The notes under the pieces: model-generated
The model's input: only the letters and a program-made list of their open reading frames with translations
Databases searched by the model: none
Told to the model about the DNA's origin: nothing
Made by a program: the position numbers and the translations under genes
Assembly (NCBI GenBank): GCA_023436485.1
Contig: JAEZIU010000104.1
Coordinates: forward strand, 1-13,305
Source: Bacillota bacterium
GTDB lineage: Bacteria; Bacillota; Clostridia; Acetivibrionales; DSM-1351
Reading direction: 5' to 3'
Length of the DNA stretch: 13,305 nt
Part shown: positions 6,424-12,808 of the stretch, piece after piece
How the letters are laid out: each line of letters opens with the position of its first letter
How positions within the stretch are numbered: position 1 is the first letter of the stretch

Positions 6424-7185
6424 CTAGTTTGCCAAATATCCACCATCAACTATAATAGATGTGCCGGTAATAAACTTAGATGCATCACTTAAAAGGAAGG
6501 CGGCTGCGGAAGCGACATCCTCAGGTTTCCCCAGCCCCATAATTTGTCTTTTTTTTAGATCGGTTTCAAAATCCTTATTGTTGACAAGCTCAATCAAACC
6601 ATCATATATTTGGGATTTAATCATTCCGGGTGCAATAGAGTTTATTCGAATGTTTTTTGCTGCAAGCTCCAGTGCCATTGGTCTGATTGAACTGTCTAGG
6701 GCACCTTTGCTTGCACAGTACGCAGCCAAGCCTCTGGCACCTACTTTACTTGAAATAGATGATATTGCTACGATACTACCACCATTGTCATTATACTTCC
6801 TTTTGGAAAAATGTTTTACAAGCTCCATAAAGGAATAAAAATTTATAGACATAATACTTTTTAAATTATCCATTTTTAAGAATTGTATAGGAATTGTACG
6901 AGATATACCCGCTGAATGTACAATACCGTTAAGCTTTCTCTCATCGCTGCATATATCGTCTATCATACCCTCTATTTCATCCAAATTGTTTAAATCAATC
7001 AGGTAATAGGAGTGGTTGCCGGGTTCCAACTCATTGTAGGTTTCTTTCAGCTTTTCTTCATTTCTGGCGGCCATAATTACGTTTGCACCCATTTTACTTA
7101 GATATATGGCAATACCTTTCCCGATTCCAGAGGAAGCTCCGGTAACCAATATATTCTTACCATTTAAATCCATTGGACTTATCAC
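6424..7185 (-). CDS. short-chain dehydrogenase/reductase, FabG-like 3-oxoacyl-ACP reductase
   Basis: A 253-residue classical SDR, probably an NAD(P)H-dependent ketoreductase. Motifs: T-G-A-S-S-G-I-G (15-22, cofactor loop), H-S-A-G (90-93, in the N-N-A-G position), N115, Ser143, and Tyr156-x-x-x-Lys160 (Y-C-A-S-K), forming a complete Asn-Ser-Tyr-Lys tetrad with the FabG-like Ser-Tyr spacing of 13. A-R41 follows the second strand, compatible with NADPH preference (inference). The frame starts at a GTG (7185-7183) overlapping the ketosynthase TGA as GTGA, suggesting translational coupling; an ATG four codons later (7173) is an alternative and neither has a strong SD. Being the last gene after ACP and KAS III, it most likely reduces a beta-ketoacyl-ACP. 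Confidence 0.9.
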   Translation of the reverse strand: MISPMDLNGKNILVTGASSGIGKGIAIYLSKMGANVIMAARNEEKLKETYNELEPGNHSYYLIDLNNLDEIEGMIDDICSDERKLNGIVHSAGISRTIPIQFLKMDNLKSIMSINFYSFMELVKHFSKRKYNDNGGSIVAISSISSKVGARGLAAYCASKGALDSSIRPMALELAAKNIRINSIAPGMIKSQIYDGLIELVNNKDFETDLKKRQIMGLGKPEDVASAAAFLLSDASKFITGTSIIVDGGYLAN

Positions 7186-8237
7186 TTTTTATCAACCCCA
7201 TCAAAATAATAATCGGTGTATATCATAGGAAGACAAGCGGACTTCTTCATTTCCAGGTAAATTGCTCCATATGATAAGCCAACACCAAAACCGCACATTA
7301 GCAGTTTTATTGTTTCATCCGATTGTTCTGAGCCCAATGTATCAACCAAAGTCAGAGGAATAGATTCACCGCTTGTGTTTCCATATTTCTCAATTGATAT
7401 AGGGATTTTTTCCATAGGGATACCCAATCTCGTTGCCAAATGCTTAAGAATAAATAGATTAGCTTGATGAAACACATACATATCTACATCATTTTTATCA
7501 ATAGAGTAATCTGCTATAAAGTCGGCCAAAGACTTCCGTACGTCAGTGATAGTAAAGTTAAAAACATCAGCTCCATTCATGGACAATTCACACTCAGATT
7601 TGTCCATTATGGTTTGGCTTCTGCTTCTTGCATGGCCTCCAGGCACCATAATGTACTTATAGCCGCTGCCTTTGGTTTTTAAAAAGTATGTAATATCTTT
7701 ACCTTCTGTTTTTTCCAAAGCAGTTGCTGTTCCACCATCACCAAATATCATTGCGGTTGCACTGTCATTTGGATTTATTCCGAAATTACTGGTATCTCCA
7801 ACAAGCAGAAGAACCCTGTTTATATTCTGTGTTGAGATCATTGTAGCGGCTTGCCATATGCCATAGACATAAGCAGAACATCCAAGGTTTATGTCAAAGG
7901 CTATACAGTCTTGACTTAGCCCAAGCCTATATTGAAGAACACATGCGGTTGCCGGTACTGCATAATCAGGTGTCTGTGAGATAAAAATCAAAGCATCAAT
8001 AGTAGAAGCCTCCCAGTTCAACCTCTCCATGAGTTTTTTTGCAGCAACATAGCATAAATCAGAAGCACATTGCTCGTCAATAGCTACATGCCTCGTTTTA
8101 ACACCTGTCATATTTATAAACTTTTGTACGCTTTCCTCGCCGAATACCCCAAAAAAGTCTTTGTTATCCACTATCCGTTCGGGTACTGCACAGGCTATAC
8201 CTTTAATCTCTACATTTTTCAATATACCGTTGGCCAA
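7182..8237 (-). CDS. 3-oxoacyl-ACP synthase III (KAS III/FabH-like)
   Basis: A 351-residue thiolase-fold ketosynthase of the FabH type. The triad is complete: Cys120 in N-L-G-C-S-A-Y, His257 in V-F-H-Q-A-N, Asn287 in Y-G-N-T-S-G, with glycine-rich C-terminal C-G-F-G-V-G-L-S-Y-G. FabH joins acyl-CoA starters to malonyl-ACP; relatives in secondary metabolism also make esters or load unusual starters. It is somewhat longer than housekeeping FabH (about 310-330 residues), mainly through a C-terminal tail of about 20 residues rich in Asp and Tyr. The start is TTG (8237-8235), supported by GAGGTG seven bases upstream and by the match of M-A-N-G-I-L-K-N-V to FabH N-termini. It sits 11 bases after the ACP gene and overlaps the ketoreductase by 4 bases. 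A dedicated, pathway-specific role is likely. Confidence 0.9.
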   Translation of the reverse strand: MANGILKNVEIKGIACAVPERIVDNKDFFGVFGEESVQKFINMTGVKTRHVAIDEQCASDLCYVAAKKLMERLNWEASTIDALIFISQTPDYAVPATACVLQYRLGLSQDCIAFDINLGCSAYVYGIWQAATMISTQNINRVLLLVGDTSNFGINPNDSATAMIFGDGGTATALEKTEGKDITYFLKTKGSGYKYIMVPGGHARSRSQTIMDKSECELSMNGADVFNFTITDVRKSLADFIADYSIDKNDVDMYVFHQANLFILKHLATRLGIPMEKIPISIEKYGNTSGESIPLTLVDTLGSEQSDETIKLLMCGFGVGLSYGAIYLEMKKSACLPMIYTDYYFDGVDKK

Positions 8238-8248
8238 TTAACCACACC

Positions 8249-8467
8249 TCACTCCATTTTATCGATAATATCTTTTACGGTTTTAAATTTTTTTATTTCC
8301 TCTGATTTGATGTCCATGTCATAAATGCTATCAAACATAGCAATTGTCGATATTACAGCCATGGAATCCCATTCACTGATACTATCCAGTTCTGTAGCTT
8401 CGTCCAGTGTATCTTTCTCGAGGAGCAGCAATTCTTCCAGAAGATTAAGCTTTTCTTTATAAGTCAT
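8249..8467 (-). CDS. stand-alone acyl carrier protein
   Basis: A 72-residue acidic, four-helix-type carrier protein. The phosphopantetheine attachment site is Ser35 in E-W-D-S-M-A-V-I, a D-S-M variant of the usual D-S-L. It has the short acidic helix I, the loop E-L-D-S-I-S-E before the site, and the closing K-F-K-T-V-K-D-I-I-D helix typical of ACPs in dedicated pathways. It would carry acyl intermediates as thioesters after modification by a phosphopantetheinyl transferase, which is not encoded here. AAAGGA lies nine bases upstream of the ATG (8467-8465). Lying just before the KAS III gene with an 11-base gap, it is very probably the substrate carrier of that enzyme, of the SDR and perhaps of the condensation proteins. 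Confidence 0.9.
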   Translation of the reverse strand: MTYKEKLNLLEELLLLEKDTLDEATELDSISEWDSMAVISTIAMFDSIYDMDIKSEEIKKFKTVKDIIDKME

Positions 8468-8571
8468 AGCAAATTATCCTTTCCGCTAGATGCAAGTAAT
8501 GTTTACCGTAATAAGATATGCAGCTTCAAGGCGATGTGTGAAATGTTTTTTAAAAGCATATTATTATGGTA

Positions 8572-10032
8572 CTACTTGCACCCTTCCACCAGTTCATCTT
8601 TGATTTTATTAAGAAGCCTTTCAATAGCAGTCTTTTGGACCGAAGGTTTGTAGTAACCGACTGCCAACGAAATTATACCGTTATAGGTACTGGCTACAAG
8701 GAGTATTCCGGGAGCACGTATAACGGGTGGGATGATATATGCGTCAGTTACAACATTCTTACCGAATTTAATTATAGACTTTGATATTAAGCCTACATTT
8801 GATAATACAGGAGAGCACACATCGACAACAGAAAAAGGACTTAGAGACTCTAATTCATTAACTTGGGATAAAGTCTTGAAGTATGAGCAGATTTGGCGGA
8901 AACTTATCATTTCAATATAGTCTGCCATCCTAGTACTTTCTACGCTTGGATGTTTGTTTTTGAAGTATTTCGTCAAGGACATTATTCTTGATAAGGTTCC
9001 TTCAAAGGGTTCATGAGGTTTCCTACCTATTTTTATTACAACTCCCCCTGAGAGATTTCTTATTGCTTGAGCCTTATGGTCCGGGAGGTACTTTCGCAAA
9101 TCAATAGTGATAGGAATATCCATTGGTACACCGTATGGGGGTTTGGAAATTTCAAACATAGCTCTAAAAATTGCGGTTAGAATCAAATCATTGATTGTTG
9201 CATTTCTGGTTTTAGCATAATTTTTTAGTATATCCAATTGCCCGTAAGGGAGTCTGCATACCACAAAACGAGTATCACCCATTCGTTTATTCTTCCAGTG
9301 AAACCTCCATGTAGGTAGTGCTATTTGCTCCCGGAGATTCCACGATGTATCCGTGCTTTCCTTGCCAAGTGCATGTAATAGGTTCTCATGATCCTCCCTG
9401 TTGCGTACACTCGGGTTTGGAGTATAATCAATATCTCCATTATCAATACGGGAATAAATATCAGAAAGAAGTTGTATATATTCTTTTGCACCAGCACCAT
9501 CGCTACACACATGGTTGATTTTCACACCCAAAGTATCATGTGTCCCGGAACGTATGAGTTTTACCATAAACATGGGGGCATTATCCATATGAAGAGGACT
9601 TTCCAGGAAGTTTTGAATAGCTTCGTCCGTATTATCTGTTTCAACCATGGTACAAAACTGTATATTATCAATATCATCAAAACGTTTCCAATAGGGTGAA
9701 CATTTCTTAATAAATCCACATCCCAGGACTGGTTCTGCATTAACCGATAATCTTACTGTTCTTACAAGCTTGTCAAAGTCTAATCTTCCATCCAATTTCA
9801 TAATGGCCTGAATTTGGAAATTTGCTGTTCTATACTTTGCAACATAATTACATATATCATATGCATTGACCGGTATAAGCTCCGAACTGTCTACTGCTTT
9901 TTTGCAGTTTTGTCTATTAATACCGGAGTATTTGGCTAATGCCTTATGAAGTTTTCTAAAATAGCTTCCTGCCTTTGGAGGTAATTTTGATATGTTAATT
10001 TTATTGTTACCCGGCTTCAATTTAAATTTCAT
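8572..10032 (-). CDS. condensation-domain-like acyltransferase C (COG4908 type)
   Basis: A 486-residue paralogue of the acyltransferases at 1884-3398 and 4916-6361. The catalytic motif is intact: I-N-H174-V-C-S-D178-G179-A-G. Conserved blocks are Q-I-Q-A-I-M-K-L-D-G-R-L-D-F-D (73-87), P-I-T-I-D-L-R-K-Y-L-P-D-H, S-N412-V-G414 and V-I-R-A-P-G-I-L-L. Its N-terminal ~50 residues are basic and Lys/Pro-rich, unlike copies A and B. ATG at 10032-10030 has GGAG about ten bases upstream. It is the first gene of the minus-strand operon, followed by ACP, KAS III and SDR, which makes the ACP a natural acyl donor (inference). About 104 bases separate it from the ACP gene; that gap contains only weak AT-rich repeats. 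Acceptor and acyl chain are unknown. Confidence 0.85.
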   Translation of the reverse strand: MKFKLKPGNNKINISKLPPKAGSYFRKLHKALAKYSGINRQNCKKAVDSSELIPVNAYDICNYVAKYRTANFQIQAIMKLDGRLDFDKLVRTVRLSVNAEPVLGCGFIKKCSPYWKRFDDIDNIQFCTMVETDNTDEAIQNFLESPLHMDNAPMFMVKLIRSGTHDTLGVKINHVCSDGAGAKEYIQLLSDIYSRIDNGDIDYTPNPSVRNREDHENLLHALGKESTDTSWNLREQIALPTWRFHWKNKRMGDTRFVVCRLPYGQLDILKNYAKTRNATINDLILTAIFRAMFEISKPPYGVPMDIPITIDLRKYLPDHKAQAIRNLSGGVVIKIGRKPHEPFEGTLSRIMSLTKYFKNKHPSVESTRMADYIEMISFRQICSYFKTLSQVNELESLSPFSVVDVCSPVLSNVGLISKSIIKFGKNVVTDAYIIPPVIRAPGILLVASTYNGIISLAVGYYKPSVQKTAIERLLNKIKDELVEGCK

Positions 10033-10068
10033 AATTCACTCGCTCCATATAAATCGGATTTTTAATGC

Positions 10069-10097
10069 ATTATAACTTTATGCAAACGATATTTACA
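10069..10097 (-). promoter_or_regulatory. candidate promoter of the acyltransferase C-ACP-KAS III-SDR operon
   Basis: Read on the minus strand, a perfect -10 TATAAT lies at 10074-10069, about 37 bases before the ATG. The hexamer 17 bases further upstream (10097-10092, TGTAAA) matches the -35 consensus at only three positions. Placement is right for the minus-strand operon, but the -35 is weak, so an activator may be needed or another promoter is used. Confidence 0.45.
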
Positions 10098-10150
10098 TAA
10101 CTCTGAAATTTGTTTAATATAATCTCGCAATGTTATATTATGTATCGTTT
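10084..10150. promoter_or_regulatory. nested dyad symmetry in the divergent intergenic region
   Basis: The 360-base gap between acyltransferase C and PaaK (10033-10392) contains nested inverted repeats. The outer arms are AAACGATA (10084-10091) and TATCGTTT (10143-10150), extended by ACATAA / TTATGT with a 4-base offset. The inner arms are AATATAA (10116-10122) and TTATATT (10133-10139). The outer left arm touches the candidate minus-strand promoter. It could be an operator for a regulator of the divergent genes or a cruciform-prone AT region; no regulator gene lies in the window. Confidence 0.4.
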
Positions 10151-10217
10151 TATACAACTGTTACAGTTCATTACCAAAGACAATAAGCTATTATTAATTT
10201 TAAGCAAATTGGTACAT

Positions 10218-10245
10218 TTGGCTTATTATGTAAATATATTATAAT
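10218..10245 (+). promoter_or_regulatory. candidate promoter of the PaaK-type ligase gene
   Basis: TTGGCT (10218-10223) and a perfect TATAAT (10240-10245) are 16 bases apart, a good sigma-A-type promoter. Transcription would begin near 10252, leaving a leader of about 140 bases before ATG 10393. That leader is AT-rich with only small repeats (for example GAGA-ATTAA-TCTC) and no riboswitch I can recognise. The other AT-rich hexamers in this gap are not clearly paired. Confidence 0.5.
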
Positions 10246-10392
10246 TAAGAGAATTAATCTCAATATGCCTAATTAAAAAATATAGTCATAAAGTTAACTG
10301 CCGGTTGATTTGTGGAACGGTTAATATATAAATCTAAGAATCTATTTCAGTAGATGAAGTAGGCTTTTAGAAATAATTTAGGAGGTAAAAGA

Positions 10393-11694
10393 ATGCAATA
10401 CTGGAACCCAACGTACGAGTGCATGGCGCGGGATAAGATGACCGAAGTCCAAACAAAAAGACTTATAGACACGGTTAAGAAGGTTTATAACAATGTACCC
10501 TTTTACCGCAGCAAAATGCAAAAAGCCGGTATTGAACCCGGAGACATAAAATCATTGGATGACTTGAAAAAACTGCCGTTTACAAAAAAGCAGGATTTAA
10601 GGGACACTTATCCGTACGGGATGTTTGCCGTACCGATGAGTGAGATTGTAAGAATACATGCATCTTCAGGAACAACAGGGAAGCAGACGGTTGTGGGTTA
10701 TACACGCGGGGATTTGGACACCTGGGCTGAAGTGATTGCAAGGGCATTGTATAGTGCAGGAGCCAATAAGGAATCTATAGTTCAGGTTGCATATGGTTAC
10801 GGTTTGTTTACCGGAGGACTTGGAATCCATTACGGTGTTGAGAAAATAGGTGCATCGGTTATACCTGCCTCAGGAGGCAATACTAAACGCCAGCTACAAA
10901 TAATGAAGGACTTCGGAACGACTATTCTGGCATGTACCCCATCGTATGCACTTTATCTTGCAGAAGAAATGGAGGAAATGGGAATAGACCGTAGTGAATT
11001 AAAACTCAAGGCCGGTATTTTCGGAGCAGAGCCTTGGTCGAGTAACATGAGAAAGAAAATAGAGGCGAACTTGGGAATCGTGGCGATGGACATATATGGG
11101 CTTAGTGAAATAATAGGGCCTGGCGTGTCGATTGACTGCCCTTGTAAATGTGGTTTACATGTACAGGAAGACCATTTTATACCTGAAATAATAAATCCTG
11201 AGACAGAGGAAATTCTGCCTCCAGGAACAAATGGAGAGCTTGTTTTCACAACCATTACAAAAGAAGGACTCCCAATGGTCAGATATCGGACACATGATAT
11301 ATCCTCATTGAATTATGAAAAATGCCAGTGTGGGAGGACTCTTGTCAGAATGAGTAAGGTAACGGGAAGAAGCGACGACATGCTTATAATAAGAGGTGTA
11401 AATGTGTTCCCATCGCAGATAGAGCACGTACTTTTAGAGGTAGGTGAAACGGCACCCTATTATCTATTGATAGTGGACAGAGTTGATAATCTGGATATAC
11501 TTGAGATATGTGTCGAAATGTCACAGAATATGTTTTCGGATGAAGTTAAGAAAATTGAGGACCTTGAAAAGAAAATAAAGAAAGAAGTAGAAAGTACATT
11601 GGGAATTAATGCAAATGTCAGGCTTGTAGAGCCCAAGACTATAGAAAGAAGCGAAGGTAAGGCAAATAGAGTAATAGATAAGCGGAAAATTTAG
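10393..11694 (+). CDS. paaK: phenylacetate-CoA ligase-type adenylate-forming enzyme (PaaK family)
   Basis: A 433-residue acyl/aryl-CoA ligase of the normal PaaK length. It activates a carboxylic acid (phenylacetate or a related aryl/alkyl acid) with ATP as an acyl-adenylate and transfers it to CoA. Motifs: P-loop S-S-G-T-T-G-K (91-97), Y-G-L-S-E (235-239), R-Y-R-T-H-D302, hinge G-R-S-D-D-M (325-330), and Lys423 in the C-terminal E-G-K-A-N-R block. Cysteines 249, 251, 253 and 311, 313 form the C-x-C-x-C-G-L-H and C-x-C-G pairs seen in many clostridial PaaKs, possibly a zinc site. The SD is near perfect (TAGGAGGT up to 10386). It is monocistronic, ended by the hairpin at 11812-11843. It could belong to aromatic amino-acid fermentation or supply an acyl-CoA starter to the neighbouring KAS III; the substrate is not proven. 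Confidence 0.9.
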   Translation: MQYWNPTYECMARDKMTEVQTKRLIDTVKKVYNNVPFYRSKMQKAGIEPGDIKSLDDLKKLPFTKKQDLRDTYPYGMFAVPMSEIVRIHASSGTTGKQTVVGYTRGDLDTWAEVIARALYSAGANKESIVQVAYGYGLFTGGLGIHYGVEKIGASVIPASGGNTKRQLQIMKDFGTTILACTPSYALYLAEEMEEMGIDRSELKLKAGIFGAEPWSSNMRKKIEANLGIVAMDIYGLSEIIGPGVSIDCPCKCGLHVQEDHFIPEIINPETEEILPPGTNGELVFTTITKEGLPMVRYRTHDISSLNYEKCQCGRTLVRMSKVTGRSDDMLIIRGVNVFPSQIEHVLLEVGETAPYYLLIVDRVDNLDILEICVEMSQNMFSDEVKKIEDLEKKIKKEVESTLGINANVRLVEPKTIERSEGKANRVIDKRKI

Positions 11695-11811
11695 TACGGA
11701 GATTAATGGATAGATTGACCACCTTTATAACCATTTCATCCCATTTATATAAAATTGAAAAATTTCCGCAAATCCTAAGAACTAAATTATCAGATGTTTC
11801 GAATGCTTTAA

Positions 11812-11843
11812 AAAAGAGACTTCCAATTATAGAAGTCTCTTTT
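11812..11843. terminator. bidirectional intrinsic terminator after PaaK and the CysRS-like gene
   Basis: A perfect 12-base stem AAAAGAGACTTC (11812-11823) / GAAGTCTCTTTT (11832-11843) with an 8-base loop; A-run before and T-run after, so it works on both strands. It lies 117 bases after the PaaK stop and 17 bases beyond the stop of the convergent CysRS-like gene, and probably ends both. Confidence 0.93.
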
Positions 11844-11860
11844 GCTATTTGTATTAAACA

Positions 11861-12655
11861 TCAAATAAACAATGCTTTAATGTCCCACTCAGAGCCAAAT
11901 GCTGAATCTTGAACGATAATACCTTTTTGGTCAAGTTTTGCTTTTATTTCATCTGATAATTCATAATTTTTATTTAGTTTAGCATCTTGTCTTTGATTTA
12001 TGAGCTCTTTTACTTCACTCATATCAATATTATTTAGCTTTATATATTTTTCTTTCATTTGCAAGATAAATTCTTCAGGTTCTTCCAAGAAAATACCTAT
12101 TAAATTTGCTACTATTATAATGTTTCTATATATTTTATTCAATGTTGTAAGTTTGTGAAGAGCGTTTTCATTGGCATTGGTTAATAAAGCATTTGAGTAC
12201 TTAAATAATTGTACGAAATCAGAAATCACTAAAGCAGTATTAAAATTATCATTAATAGCCGCAACGAAGGACTTATTAATGCCGTCCACAATATCCGGTT
12301 TTATAATTCTACCATGAGGGCCAATGTGCTCATTTAATTCGCTGTTTTCGTTTGCAAAGTTCTTAATCTTATTTAAAGTTTGATAAAAATAGTACAGTCT
12401 TTTTTCTGAAGCTGCAAAGTGCTCCTCTGTAAGTTCTTTTAAGCCGTCAGATTGATTTGAAAGAATACATAACTTTAAGACCTCGGGGTGATATTTTGAT
12501 AATAATTCTTTAGATTCCAGAATATTGCCCAAGGACGCACTTGCTTTTTCAAAATCAATAATAGTACCATTTGAATAAATTTTATATTCAAAACCGTGAA
12601 TACGTGCAAGTTTTTGCTTTCTATTGTCAGATGTGTTAAATTCATTTGAACTCAT
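11861..12655 (-). CDS. stand-alone cysteinyl-tRNA synthetase C-terminal-half protein, catalytic domain absent
   Basis: This 264-residue protein matches only the second half of class I CysRS. Residues 37-44 (K-A-S-A-S-L-G-N) align with the K-M-S-K-S-L-G-N loop, but Met and the second Lys are Ala. Then come the stem-contact/DALR-type helices (H-P-E-V-L-K-L near 56-62; N-D-N-F-N-T-A near 136-142) and the C-terminal block L-I-N-Q-R-Q-D-A-K-x-x-K-N-Y-x-x-S-D-E-I (218-237) ending in a G-S-x-W motif. The Rossmann fold with the cysteine/zinc site and HIGH motif is missing, so it cannot make Cys-AMP. A good SD (AAGGAG, nine bases before ATG 12655-12653) and an uninterrupted frame argue for an expressed gene, not a fresh truncation. 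It could bind tRNA or be an inert relic; function unknown. It is divergent from truA. Confidence 0.8.
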   Translation of the reverse strand: MSSNEFNTSDNRKQKLARIHGFEYKIYSNGTIIDFEKASASLGNILESKELLSKYHPEVLKLCILSNQSDGLKELTEEHFAASEKRLYYFYQTLNKIKNFANENSELNEHIGPHGRIIKPDIVDGINKSFVAAINDNFNTALVISDFVQLFKYSNALLTNANENALHKLTTLNKIYRNIIIVANLIGIFLEEPEEFILQMKEKYIKLNNIDMSEVKELINQRQDAKLNKNYELSDEIKAKLDQKGIIVQDSAFGSEWDIKALFI

Positions 12656-12687
12656 TTAATAATTCTCCTTATAAACTCTATTTTTCG

Positions 12688-12696
12688 ATTATAACA
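12688..12696 (-). promoter_or_regulatory. candidate extended -10 promoter of the CysRS-like gene
   Basis: On the minus strand TGTTATAAT (12696-12688) is a perfect -10 with the TG of an extended -10, about 33 bases before the ATG. The upstream bases are nearly all A/T and show no clear -35, which extended -10 promoters can tolerate. Confidence 0.45.
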
Positions 12697-12744
12697 TAAA
12701 AAATATTACTTTTTTATAATACTTTTTGAACAAATCCTTAAAAT

Positions 12745-12760
12745 CATGTAAATTTGCATG
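12745..12760. promoter_or_regulatory. 16-base near-palindrome upstream of truA
   Basis: CATG-T-AAATTT-G-CATG is self-complementary except for the T/G pair at positions 5 and 12. It lies in the 153-base divergent gap between the CysRS-like gene and truA (12656-12808). A weak truA promoter can be drawn as TTGAAC (12726-12731) with TAAATT (12749-12754), so the palindrome would overlap its -10. It is a possible operator; no binding protein is known. Confidence 0.35.
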
Positions 12761-12808
12761 AGGATGGGGTAAGATAGTAGTTGAAATAAATTTTAAAAGG
12801 GGTATAGA

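Noticed and set aside
6461..6838. 125-codon + strand open frame
   Set aside because: It is the antisense shadow of the ketoreductase, whose SDR motifs are complete on the other strand; no SD or family resemblance.
8468..8571. Possible hairpins in the gap between acyltransferase C and ACP (8-base TGCAAGTA/TACTTGCA repeat near 8491 and 8575; AT-rich repeat near 8543-8560)
   Set aside because: One arm overlaps the acyltransferase stop region and the other repeat is almost pure A/T; neither has the form of a clear terminator, so co-transcription is assumed.
11706..11912. 68-codon + strand open frame after PaaK, with a GGAG four bases before its ATG
   Set aside because: It runs through the 12-base-stem terminator at 11812-11843 and ends antisense to the CysRS-like gene; composition and sequence resemble no protein family, and the SD spacing is short.
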